DNA from: Ambrosia x helenae
Lineage: Eukaryota > Streptophyta > Magnoliopsida > Asterales > Asteraceae
DNA length: 64,000 nucleotides
Direction of reading: 5' to 3'
NCBI GenBank assembly: GCA_030844895.1
Contig: CM061223.1
Span: 8,046,676-8,110,675 of the forward strand
Below, one piece after another: positions 44,431-57,700 of this stretch. The notes beneath the pieces were generated by a model. That model was given only the letters and a program-made list of their open reading frames with translations. It had not been told where the DNA came from and made no database searches. How positions within the stretch are numbered: the stretch's first letter is position 1; each line of letters opens with the position of its first letter. The translations under genes and the position numbers were made by a program.

Positions 44431-47325
44431 CTAGAAATATACCCGGCCCGCGCTACGCTGCGGTACCGGTACCGTTATAATTACAAAACCATTAGACGCT
44501 TGCAGTGTGATAACAACCATAAGATGCTTACTTAAGTTGCAAAATTTAGAAAACAATAGAGAGACAATGATTGATTAACCAAAACTTCTAATTTGATTAT
44601 GCTTCACTCCTCTCTCCCGTTCTGTAGCTTCCAGTAGGTCCTAACTGCGAATAGAATAGTACACACGTCTACATAACAATAGACAAACCTTACTAATGAT
44701 AAAAACATATCACCAGGATGGATCCTTTATCCTAACTGCTTGCCAAAATACCAGTATTATCACATTTATACTTACCTTCCCAAATATCCTAAAAACATTT
44801 TTGAAAATAGAGGTATCACAAAAATAATCGATACTAATAGCTATCCAAATTATGGTTTACTTACAATTTACAATTTAACTAAGGGATGTATTGGATAGCT
44901 AGTTCAAGTGCATTGTCGTTTGGAAAATAATCAAATAACACAATTCCAAGTATAATTTCTAATTAATGTAAGAATTAGGGTCTGACTATGTTACCTGTAG
45001 GGTCAACCATGATCAACAAAGACTGCAAATTAAACGAAACAGACAACAAACAAATAGAAAACAAAATCACATCAAACACCATAAAAACATGGATAAAACA
45101 GGTTGAGCCACGACGGGTTAACCACATATTTAAAAGGTACCAAATGGGTCAGAATTTCCAAACCATATTGGCCTGAAGAAAGGTTGCAGATTTTAACCTA
45201 CCGTCCGACACCCCTGCCACGCCATCATCATTGATTTTTTGACTGACATTATAGTTCATCATAGCCATTTATTCTAAAAGAGTTTAACGAAATTGTACAT
45301 AGACCAATATGATTTCCCAAATGTCCGCAACATCAGTTAAATAAATAGAAAATTGAAAGGAGATGGCTCAGAATGTCCAAACCAACTTGGCTGCAAGGCA
45401 GGTTGCATATTTAAACCTACCATCCGACACCCTTGCCACGCCATCATCGTTGATTTTCTTTCTATGTTTATGATTCATCAATCATCAAAGCCATTATTTC
45501 TGAAAGACATTCATGAAATCGACACTTATGTTAAGAGGCAAGATGCTTCATCTCGAATGTAATCACAAACCATCATTTACTGAAAGAAAAACAGTTACGA
45601 CAATCAATAGCCTAAAATAATTAAACAGAGTAAATGAATTATCTACGAAATAAATTATTTATGAACAACCAAACAAACAAACTATATATATTATTTATGA
45701 ACTGATTAAACAAACTAAATGAATTATACAATTAGTAATTAGTTACCTCAAGAAACAATAATCTTTAAATAGAACGTTCTATAATAATCTGGGCATGTTC
45801 ATGTTCATGTTCATTTACGTTCGTTCATTACTATCTAAACGAACAATTAAAGATCATAAGCGAACTAAGTCGAGATAAATGAACATAGAGAACAAACATT
45901 AACCAAAACGGATTAAAAGTGAATGTGATTATATCTAAACTTAAGTTCAAAATACCACCATCATTATATTATACATTTCAAAACTAAACAAATCTATTTA
46001 AACACAGGATTTTAAACAACGAAACAACCTAATCTCATCTTTACCTCAAGAAACCATAATCATTAATCAAAAGCCATAATTCAAGTTGCAATGCTACAAT
46101 TAAACACCCCATAGATGCACATGCTGACCCTCATGAGGAATGAAGAACATTAGTATACCTAATCAGTTAGTTTCTTATTTCAAACAAAACCAATATAGTT
46201 ATAAACAGAAGCATAACAAACAAAACACACAATATGTACAAAGGTCATTAGTTTTGTTAAATTCACAAAGGCATCTTGAACCACCATGTCCGCAACAACC
46301 GAACACTTAATTAAGTGAGGGGTAGCACTTCCCATATGAAGAAGGCGACTACAATGGGAGACGCCATCACCATGAAAGAGAAATTCCCCATTGAGGAATT
46401 GCTTGATGAATTACAATTCAGAATTGTTATTGTTTTTACTAACTTTAAAACAGATACGAAAGAAAAATAGTGATCTAAAAACATAAATCCAAAATAATCC
46501 AAGAGTTACAAAGATCCCCCTAATTCACCTACCTTTTTAACAGTTGACCAAACGTCAACATGTCTAAATTCAAGATGATCAACAACCACCAACATGAACA
46601 ATTAAAGATCATGTTTATAAACCAATTTTGACTACTCTTAACATGGTAAACCATATGTTTAAGTAACTATAACTCATCTTAAACCACCGTGCCGGCAACA
46701 GCCAAACAACAAAACGCAAAACAATACCTTCAACGACAACACATATGCCAGCGGCTCTGGTCAACGGAAACGACCACACATATGTCGCCGGTTCAACATC
46801 CCGGCTACAACAACACAATACACCACGACCATCGTGGCCGTACAAGAAACGAAAACACGCAAAACCTAGCAATAACGGCAACAGAAATCAACCACGAAAC
46901 CCCCAAATTTAGGGCAACGCTACACATCCACAACCACATCTCGACGCCGTCATATACGGTTCACAAACCGCCGGCAACGTCAACATTCCATGCCTCTTTG
47001 TCTCCATAACTCTCTATCCATAACAGACACGATTAAACAACATTAAGAAAGCACAGGTGACATGAATCACCACCAAGGCCCGAAACAATCATTGTGTAAG
47101 TGAGAAAGAAAGAAAGATGACGGATCGGTGAGATAGAGAGAAATGCATCAGAGGTGTAGAAAAGAGAGAAAGCAAAACCATCAAATAAACACTAAACACA
47201 ACTGTTTTTAGTCTGGCGCATCAAAGAGTTGTACCATGATAAATATGAAGCTTAAACCTACTTGTACAATTTGCAATAGTACAATTACACACACATACCA
47301 TTCTTGCTAAATATAGTATTAATAA
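44431..47325 (-). mobile_element. non-autonomous Helitron inserted in the copia 3' LTR
   Basis: Minus orientation, 2,895 bp. Read on the minus strand, it ends with a GC-rich hairpin-prone segment (CCGCAGCGTAGCGCGG), then a short AT stretch and CTAG, followed by host T. Its 5' side starts TTATTAATACTATATT after host A. Insertion between A and T without target duplication is the Helitron rule, and excising it restores an LTR of exactly 354 bp. No Rep/helicase gene is present. Inside are two related direct blocks (about 45120-45270 and 45350-45500), a GTTCATGTTCATTTACG segment near 45795 and gene-like GC-richer sequence at 46680-47010 without a supportable product. Confidence 0.72.
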
Positions 47326-47675
47326 TATGTATCAAAATCATGGGTCAAACAATAAGTCAAAACTGGTCAAAGAAAGTTGAGGGACCAGTTGTGACAATAT
47401 CCAAAGTTCTTTTATGCTTTATAATATTTTAGATTAATAAGTATAAGGACTGAGAAATTGAAGGGCCTGTTTTGTCAATCCTGAAAGTCTTAACAGACTT
47501 TAACTGTCTGTTTGGGATTTAGGGCTATAAAACTAGGGTTTGGGTCATTTAGCTTAGTTAGTCGATTACATTTCAATTCAGTTTGTAACTCTCTTTCATT
47601 TCATCATTAATAAGATTTCGAATCATTTGATTGTTGTTCTTGATACAATTTCATAGTTTATTATTCAACACTTGC

Positions 47676-48435
47676 AATGTCTAAATCATCCATTCCTGAT
47701 ATCGCTCGGAACATCGGAGGCGGCGATCGAAGTCCCGATCGCAACCAACCGTACAATAGGAGGCAAGTCGTCATCGACATGATGTGAGTACTGATGTTGG
47801 GGTTGCGGCAAAGGTGGTGGGGATCATCAGCAGTTGGTTGATGCTGCTAAGCAGGCATTGGTACTATCGGCGCCAGTTCAAGATAAACAGGGATATCACT
47901 CGGCAACGACAATGGCTTCGGGACAAATATCAGGCGGTACAGCGTTCGAAACCGAAGACCGACGCCGATGAACATGCGCGTGAGCTACAGTGCTCTATAC
48001 ATTGACGTGAGCCAATGTAGTCGATGGGATAGCCGGGGACAGCTCGGGGTCCTTACAGAACGAGGCCCAATGAGCGTGCTATCATGGTGACGTCCGCCCC
48101 ACCATGCAGCAACCCATGACTCTGCCGATGATGTGCGTTCATCATAGTATTATTAGAAATTAGAAATTGTAGGAGAAAGTATGATTATGTGACATTAATT
48201 AGAATCCTTTACTAAAATAAGGATTATATTCTTCTATAAGAGTCTCTCCAACGTTGTGTATGCGTTCATCCTAGGTGAATCAAGTAAACAAATTACTTTA
48301 GGATAATTTTATTGCTTGTGATCAAAACAACTTAAAGCTTCCATAGTACATGTGAATCAGTGACTGCATGCACTATGTGTTACTGGCTACTGCATGCTGA
48401 TCGATATAAATATATTTTTTAGTATCATTACATAA
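47676..48435. other. intergenic block between two copia elements
   Basis: The first ~330 bases are GC-richer than their surroundings, with short open frames (a 36-codon one at 47677, a 73-codon one at 47784-48005) that I do not recognise. They may be remnants of the sequence into which the 39181 element inserted. The rest is AT-rich, with LTR-like text (AGAGTCTCTCCAACG near 48240) but no defined ends. Confidence 0.4.
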
Positions 48436-51400
48436 TGTTGGTATGAGAACTTGATTACACACACTCACAATAAAGATGAACACTCAAAAGATTCACAACT
48501 TTATTAATGATAATTGAGAGAGTACATACTGGAAAGTAAAATGCAGACTACTTTAAATAGACTAAGCCTAAACGGCTAATACCAACAAAAGCTCAACAAA
48601 CCTAAAGAACAGGACAAACTTAACAACCAGCCAAACGACTTTATTTTAAACAAACAACTCAGCATGCATGTGAGAATATTATGCAGGGAACTTTAATTAT
48701 CTTCAACACCCCCCTAATTCAAGTTCCCTCATCCCCATCATCTTTCTAAACTTCTGAAACTTCTCTTTGCATAAAGCCTTGGTAAGAACATCGGCCATCT
48801 GCTCATCAGTACCACAGAATTCAATTGTGACCTGCTTTTGGCCAACCATGTCATGGATAAAATGGTGTTTCAGATCAATATGTTTAGACTTCCCATCAAG
48901 TACTGGATTTTTGGACAGATGAATTGCTGAACGACTATCACACCATATAACTGTTGCATTCTTTTGACCCACATTAAGATCCTCAAGTATTCTCCTCAAC
49001 CAAATAGCTTGTCAGGTGGCACTAGTAGCTGCAATATATTCAGCTTTCGTACTTGACAAAGCAATAGATTGTTGTTTCTTAGTGCACCATGATACGACTC
49101 CACTGCCAACAGAAAAGGCATAAGCTGAAACACTTTTCCTGTCATCTAAGCAACCTGCCCAATCACTATCCGTATAACCATGAAGCTTTACTTCCTTGTT
49201 CTTATCATAACTCAGACCATATCCCAAGGTACCATCCACATATCTCAGTATTCTTTTCGCTGCTCCAAAGTGATTCTTTGAAGGGAGTTGCATGAATCAG
49301 GACAAACATTCACAGGAAAACTTATGTCTGGTCTTGTGTGTTGTAAATACATAAGACCACCAATGAGACTTCTATAGATAACTTCATTTGCAGAATCACT
49401 TTCATCATTATTCTTGTGCTTTTCATTTGAATTCATAGGAGTCTCATCCTCTTTGCATCCTATCATTCCAAATCTTTCAATCAACTCCTTAGCATCTTAC
49501 TTTGAGAGATAAGTATTCTTTGATAGTTCTGATGAACTTCAAGTCCTAAAAAGAATTTGAGAAGACCCAAATCTGTCATCTCAAACTCTTGCATCATACC
49601 ATGTTTAAATTCCAGCAGCAACCCTTTGTTTGGACTTGTATAGATTATGTCATCAACATATAAACAAACATACATCATACCTTTTCCTTCTACCTTCTTT
49701 ACATATAATGTGGGTTCATTGCAGCTTCTTATGAACCCATGACTGGTAAAGTATGTGTCAATTCTTGCATACCAGGCCCTGGGAGCCTGCTTCAGTCCAT
49801 ACAAGGCCTTGTGCAGCCTATACACCTTTGCTTCTTGACCATGCACCTCAAACCCCTTGGGTTGTTCTACATAAATTTCTTCTTCAAGAGTCCCATTCAG
49901 GAAGGCTGATTTAACATCAAGCTGGTACACCCACCATCCTTGTGCAGCAGCCACAACTAGGACAGTTCGAATGGTTTCAAACCTGGCCACTGGAGCAAAT
50001 GTATCTTGGAAGTCTACACCTTTTCTTTGAGAATAACCCTTGGCAACCAGCCGGGCCTTATACTTCAGTATTTCATCACTTGGTCCTAACTTGGTCTTAA
50101 ACAATCACTTTAGACCAACAACATTCTTGTTAACAGGAGCATCCACCAGCTCCCAATTACCATTTCTTTCAATAGCTTTAATTTCTTCAGCCATAGCCAA
50201 TCCCCATTCTTCCTTATGAACTGCATCCTCAAAAAACATAGGGTCACTAATATTTAACGCAAACTCACATACCATATAGTCTTCCATAGGTGATGTTTGC
50301 TGGTAGACTTCACTTAGGGACCTTGTTTTCAGCAAGGATGAGGTTGCGTCTACTGTAACACCTGCACCATCATTAGTAGTATTGGACTCAGAGGTATCAC
50401 TCTGAGTTATAGCATTATTATCCCCATGAGAAGAGGATGGTTGAGGCTGATCAGAAGCAGCAGCAGTACCATCTTCATTTGAAATATCCAGCAACTCATC
50501 AAACACACTTAAATCCCACAGATGCTTGTTTTGCTCAGTCTTCACCTTTGACCAATCCCATTCCATTTCTTCAAAACATTTGACATCCCTCCTTGTGATT
50601 ATTTGTTTGGTTATAGGATTATACAGCCTATATCCCTTGGTTGGTGATGAGAGACCAATCAAAATACACTTGGCTGAGGTAGCTTCAAACTTAGGATGCT
50701 GAGTTTGAGTCCATAAGCTATGCTGCCAAATACCCTCATGTCTTCCACTTCTGGTTTCTTGCCAGTCCAAATATGAATTGGAGTCTTTGAATCAAGGGCC
50801 TTTGTATGGGACACATTCAAAATATGAACAACAGTGGAGACAGCCTCTGCCTAGAAATAACTTGGCATGTTCTTAGCTTGCAACATGCATTGGGCCTTCT
50901 CAACCACTGTTCTGTTTTTCCTTTCACTGACCCCATTTTGTTGAGGGGTGTAAGGGGCAGTCAATTGCCTTTTGATCCCATGTAGATCACAAAAGGAATA
51001 GAATTCATTAGAACAATACTCTCCCCATCTGTCACTCCTTAAAATTTTAATAAATTTCTCACTTTGTTTTTTCTACAAGAGCCTTAAATATTTTAAACTT
51101 TGAAAAAACTTCTAACTTTCTTTCAATAAAGTACACCCAGGTCATCCTAGAATAATCATCAATAAATAGAAGAAAGTACCTACTACCACCAAGACTCCTG
51201 ACTGGCATGGGACCACACACATCTGTGTGAACAATCTCTAACAATTGATTAGCTCTCCTTGTACTGACTTGAAATGGCAGCCTGTGTTGTTTACCCAAGA
51301 CACATCCTTCACACTTCCCATATTCCTTCATGTGTGGGAGACCAATAACCATCTGTTTACTATACATTTGTTGGAGAGCTTGATTATGCAGGTGACCAAA

Positions 51401-51742
51401 TCTACAGTGCCACAACTTAGTTTCTTCATGGCTCTTGGAAGTACCACTAGTTTTGACTTTAGTGGCATCCAAGGGAAAGATGTTATTGGCAGCCAACTGG
51501 ACCTTCATTAATTCAGATTGTGTCTCTTTATGCACTACTGAACATGCATCATCATCAAAAATCAGGGCATAACCCTTCCTCATAAGCTGTCCCACACTCA
51601 TCAGATTGTATTCAAGGTTAGAGGCATAGTAAACATCAACTAAATATTTAAATGTACCATTATTCATTCTGATCTTGATGGTTCCTTTCCCTTCTACAGC
51701 CAGGTTCTTCTTGTCTCCAAGCTTCACCCCCAATTTGTAAGT

Positions 51743-54700
51743 TGTAACATTCGTAAATTTCTAATAAATTTAGAATAACATTTAGGGAAAAATTGTAATA
51801 CCCGAATTTTAATTTAGTAAAATGGGTAAATTGTTTTAAGTGTCAAAACTAATAACTAATTTTGCTACATTAAAAATTGAATGCATAACTAAAACGTAAA
51901 GCTCAAAAAAATAAAAATAAAAAGAACTAAATAGAAAGTTGTTAAGTTTTGATGTTAAATGGATTTTTTTATAAACTCAACGGTTTATGATACAAACAAA
52001 GTCAACATGCCAACATTATGTATTATTTTCCTTTACTACTCAAATCGGTTTCAACATGTTACAACAACTTTTTATTAGTGATAATTATGAACATTTATAT
52101 ATTGAAACAACAATTTTTTTATTGATACTTATGTTTGTTGCAATTGTTTTTATGTCACCATAAATTCAATTTATTAGCATTGAACATTTGATATATATAT
52201 ATATATATATATATATATGGGGGCATTTTATTGGAAAAAAAAGAAAAGCATTTGCCTCAAAATGTTTTCACAACATTACTAATTTAGCTTATTTTACTTT
52301 CCCTTCCTTTCTATACTACAAACACAACAACGGTTCTAACCACCCTGTCATGTTGTGGTTAGAAACTTCAACTTAATAAGACACGCAACCGTCATTGCTC
52401 TCGTTTCTTGCCTCGAGTCGTCATACAAAAAAAACGACACACCAGCTTGGGTTATCGACGGGGCGTTCAGTGTTTCCTTTTGATTCCTATTCGCGATCAG
52501 TCATCATCGATCCTACCTTGCATTAACGCCGCCCCTCGTTTGTCTATGTCTTTCCAAACTAGTGAGGTAAATAACTAATAAACCAAGTTCCTTGTTTTAA
52601 AACTTGAATTCCGGCGATGGGTACAATATAAGTAACCACGGATTGGCCACTGTGTTATAAACTTTTCTATGCTAAATATATATTTGTTCATTTTCTAATA
52701 AACAATGTTTCTATTTGGTAATAAAATTTATGGAACTAAAAATTTACTTTTGCATGAATTAATTCTCTTTTGTCATCCAAAATTCATGATGTTTTTTTCT
52801 TTTTATTTGAAAGGCTCGGTTGAGATGATTTTATATAAATTATGGTCATGCCTACTTATTGGTTTAATGATTTCCAAAATATGTAGTCTGGTTGGTTTTA
52901 TTAAAAATATAAACAAATATATTACATATGATGATTTAGAATTTATTTACCGATACCTCATCTTTTGAAATTCTAAACCGGGGCCAATCAATTAACTATT
53001 CACAAACTAATATAAACTCAGGACTGAAATTATAGATTATGAAACTAAGGTCAAATAAATAGATAATCAATAACCTTCGCCGGTACAATCAATGAGCCAA
53101 TAAATTTTTCACGAACACAATAACTATGGACACTAAATCATCATTCTTAAATTATTTAGGTTCAAACATAATTCATTGATTGTCCTTGATTTCATGCAAG
53201 TTCATCATCACAATCAAAGTGAGTATATCTTTCCTCTTTTTACTGTTTTACTATTTTGGGGTGACTCATGTACTATCAAGTTTCTATTTCTTTTACTAAA
53301 TGCAATTCTCATGTGTGTTTGCTTTATGTTAATTGGTGTGTCTATGACTTGTCAAAATCATTAACCGCTGGGCGGCCTAGCTTTTCAATGAATAGTACTA
53401 TGGTATACCCCCTTGAGACTCTGTTGAGAGAATCTTGGTCATTGTCTTGTTAATTCATTATTCAGTTGGTTAGTCATGTGTTAGTCATTATTCTCAGGTT
53501 TGGTTTTGAACGGATATTACTTATTACATAATTGCAAATGGTACCGCACATGAATTGCTAAACACTTTTCTACTATATTTATTTAGACAGGGTATGCTCA
53601 CCAATACAATTTTTTTGTATTGACCAAATTATTTTGTACATGTTTCAGGTTGTTTTGAGATGCATCCTTTAAGCTTTCGGATTTATATTAGATTTTGATT
53701 TATTGTATTTCAATTTAGTTGGCAGTTAGAATCGTTGTATTTCATTTGAATGTAATAAATTATTTAATCAATGTATTCAAATTTACACTTTTAGTCCATG
53801 AGCTATTGAACAATCGTCACTACGTGACACCTCGATGTTTCCGCCATCGGTTGGGGTGTTACAGATTGGTATCAGAGCCATGGTTATAGGGAATTAGGTT
53901 ATTAGAATGCCTTTTAGCCTAGACTATAACTAAGATTACTTTCACGAGTCCTCTCGTGTATACTTATCTCGTTTCTTATATTTTCTTTCAAGATATTTTC
54001 GTTATGATTATTCCTCGTTATTCTTTCGATATTTTGCTTAGAAAAGAATATGCTCGTATTTCACAAATGAAACGATAGCGCCAAGTTAGGAGTGACATCC
54101 ATACCTTGGTGATTAGTTTCACTCCTCTATATGTTATTTATCTTAGGAATATACCTTTGAGATAGGAGTGACATCCACACCTTAAAGAGTATTTCCTATA
54201 AAAAGAAACTTAACCACTAAGCTGGGAGTGATATCCTTAACTTAGTGATTGGTTTCATTCCTCAATTGTTTTCAATTTTGAAATACATCTTTGAGTTAGG
54301 AGTGAAATCCACATCTCAGGGATCTGTTTCTACATCTCGTTTTAAAGTCTCGCTAAAGGTTTTTGAAATTTACCAGTGACGGGGTATGTGCAATCGGGAA
54401 AAAATGACCATTCACTCATAGGTTCAAGTACGCTCCCCACAAGTCACTAATAATATTCCAATCTCTTTGGCTAGTCACCAGTTTCATTAGAAATATTTTC
54501 AGTATCACATTTTTGATATATTTTTCATTTGTTGATTGAAACTCTTATCATAAATTTTTTTATAATGAAGTTATTATGTCTTTTGAGCTTTCTCTATTAA
54601 TAGCTATCGTTATTTGTGCATTTTTTCCGTTTTTCATTATTGACTCTTAAGTTTTGTTTAACATTTGGATTTTAAGTTCCATCTCTTGATGTTTATATAC

Positions 54701-57700
54701 TCATTAATTACTCGCTTTTGGATTTTTTTCATCATCATTATTAAAACTTTTATCCGCTTTAAAACTTACACTATTTTCATTTATGATTTGTGACTTCTAC
54801 ACTATTGTCACATTTACTTTTATCATTCACGTCATCTTAAATCTTGGTCTTTTAAAACACATTAGATTTACAATACTTCATGAAATGGTTTCATTTCGTA
54901 TTTTATAAACTTGTGTTGCATATTTTAAGGATCAAATGAAAATTTTTGTTTTCATATATGACGTATCCAAAATATATTTTCGAGAGAAATTTGCAACTAA
55001 TAATAAGCCTTATAACATTTTTCAAACTCGACTTCTCGTAAACACATGAAAATGTGTATTTATGAAAAATTTTCAAATGAAGCTGTTTGAATCTAAAACA
55101 CACTTCGATTTATAAAAAGTTATCCTCATGCATTACTACTATCCTTTCAACTATATCTCAAAGTTTGAGCAAACTACGTTTTTGATAAACGGAAATTTAT
55201 CCTATTACACTTGCACACTTTTAGTCGCAAAACTTTTGACATACACTCTTAACTGAATGTTTCTAAATGTCTTTTATAGTATAATTCATATATGTAAAAT
55301 TACTAGATTTTAACTCACATGCCAGTAGACTATACACCTGTTCAGTGCACACTCATTTGCCGTAACTTTCATTATTTTATTCTTGCACCATTTTTATTCA
55401 TAGTTATTTCTAACACGTTATTTGTGATTATTTTCACATTGCCTATTTGCATTAATTCAACTCGTTTACTTTCATTTTGTGCAATTGTGAGATTTACTTG
55501 ATCTATATTATACGATTCCTTCAATCGAAATTTTATGTTATATTAATATACTTACTTGAACGCATATTTGGTATGCATATTTTCTTTCCTGTTTTGAGCA
55601 AAACCCTGTTATAACTTACATTATTTTGTTCACCGTCATGGCCAACGAACATACTAGTTTATAACTCGTATGGGATCTTAGCCAGTGTTCACGTACGACT
55701 CGGATTAGAGTATTTCTTTAATCCGAGGGGAACGGTGTAAATCTCGGAGTTTATCAATATAGGTGTTTAGAGCCCAACGATGTGAACAAAAGTTACCGGT
55801 TAAGGGTGAACCCGAAAGGGAAGAACCTCTAACCATGTCTTATACTACATGTTATTTTCATTACGGTTAAAGGGTAAATCCGAAAGGGAAGGACCTATAA
55901 CCATGTCATTGTTTCATTGCAGTATCAATTACTTAGCATATCCTGATTGCACGCATTTGTTTCTAGTATTACTTAGGATAGGGTTATGGAAAAGCATAAC
56001 ACCCTAGTGTAAGGTAAATCGATGATTACGGTCCGGAACGCAATCATGGGTTTACAGGTACGTAAGGGTGGTGTGTAATTCTATTTAGGCTATTGGTAGA
56101 CAATCAACACGAGTTCAAAGTATCGGGAGTGTGGTGGGTTAGCTACGGTACACCATATATATAAGCATAAACGATACTGCGAGAACGGACTAGGAGTCTA
56201 ACCAAGAACCTACCCATTACTTTATAATTACCTTGTCATTAGATCGTTACCAAATAGCTAGCATTTTCGATAAGAAAATTTTACATAAGCTTCAATTAGT
56301 TTTGTTGGAGCCTTCCTTGTTGACCACCTCTATAGAAAACCTTAAACCTTGTGTACTATTACACTTTCGACTTGTTACATACCCTAATAAAGTCCTAACC
56401 ATAACCTTTCTATAGTAGGGGAGACCTTCATCAGTGCCTCTGCTCTCACCCGTTACACATTCCCAAAATCTTTCTCATTTAAACTCTTAACTTTCTAACT
56501 TTGGGTTAACTGTCAAGGATTTTTGGAACTCTTACTTCGAATATTAGACAACTACTTTAAATTTTGTCAAACCATGATTAATGCATTTTTTTTAAAAAAA
56601 GCCACTTGGCTTTTGCAACGTTTTTTTGTTTCATAGAAACCTCCACTTGGAAGGAATTTCGGGACGAAATTTTCTAAAGTATGGGAGACTGTAACATTCG
56701 TAAATTTCTAATAAATTTAGAATAACATTTAGGGAAAAATTGTAATACCCGAATTTTAATTTAGTAAAATGGGTAAATTGTTTTAAGTGTCAAAACTAAT
56801 AACTAATTTTGCTACATTAAAAATTGAATGCATAACTAAAACGTAAAGCTCAAAAAAATAAAAATAAAAAGAACTAAATAGAAAGTTGTTAAGTTTTGAT
56901 GTTAAATGGATTTTTTTATAAACTCAACGGTTTATGATACAAACAAAGTCAACATGCCAACATTATGTATTATTTTCCTTTACTACTCAAATCGGTTTCA
57001 ACATGTTACAACAACTTTTTATTAGTGATAATTATGAACATTTATATATTGAAACAACAATTTTTTTATTGATACTTATGTTTGTTGCAATTGTTTTTAT
57101 GTCACCATAAATTCAATTTATTAGCATTGAACATTTGATATATATATATATATATATATATATGGGGGCATTTTATTGGAAAAAAAAGAAAAGCATTTGC
57201 CTCAAAATGTTTTCACAACATTACTAATTTAGCTTATTTTACTTTCCCTTCCTTTCTATACTACAAACACAACAACGGTTCTAACCACCCTGTCATGTTG
57301 TGGTTAGAAACTTCAACTTAATAAGACACGCAACCGTCATTGCTCTCGTTTCTTGCCTCGAGTCGTCATACAAAAAAAACGACACACCAGCTTGGGTTAT
57401 CGACGGGGCGTTCAGTGTTTCCTTTTGATTCCTATTCGCGATCAGTCATCATCGATCCTACCTTGCATTAACGCCGCCCCTCGTTTGTCTATGTCTTTCC
57501 AAACTAGTGAGGTAAATAACTAATAAACCAAGTTCCTTGTTTTAAAACTTGAATTCCGGCGATGGGTACAATATAAGTAACCACGGATTGGCCACTGTGT
57601 TATAAACTTTTCTATGCTAAATATATATTTGTTCATTTTCTAATAAACAATGTTTCTATTGGTAATAAAATTTATGGAACTAAAAATTTACTTTTGCATG

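Larger units (their letters stand above)
39181..47670 (+). mobile_element. copia-type element with gag and orphan ORF but no pol, nested with two insertions
   Basis: 5' LTR 39181-39534 (354 bp, TGTTAAGAAT...TTATTCAACA), primer-binding site TGGTATCAGAGCC at 39537-39549, and target duplication CTTGC (39176-39180 and 47671-47675). The 3' LTR is split: 44422-44430 plus 47326-47670 (9 + 345 = 354 bp). Removing a gypsy solo LTR (41841-44379 with one GAATA) and a Helitron (44431-47325) leaves about 3.05 kb: LTR, gag, a damaged protease-like region, an ORF of unknown type, a purine tract (AAGGTGGAGAT, about 44411-44421) and LTR. Integrase, reverse transcriptase and RNase H are absent. The LTRs differ at about 10 of 354 positions by eye. 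Confidence 0.88.

Noticed and set aside
46689..47009. 106-codon frame inside the Helitron
   Set aside because: Low-complexity Thr/His/Asn composition, no family resemblance, no splice sites; possible captured fragment but not supportable as a gene.
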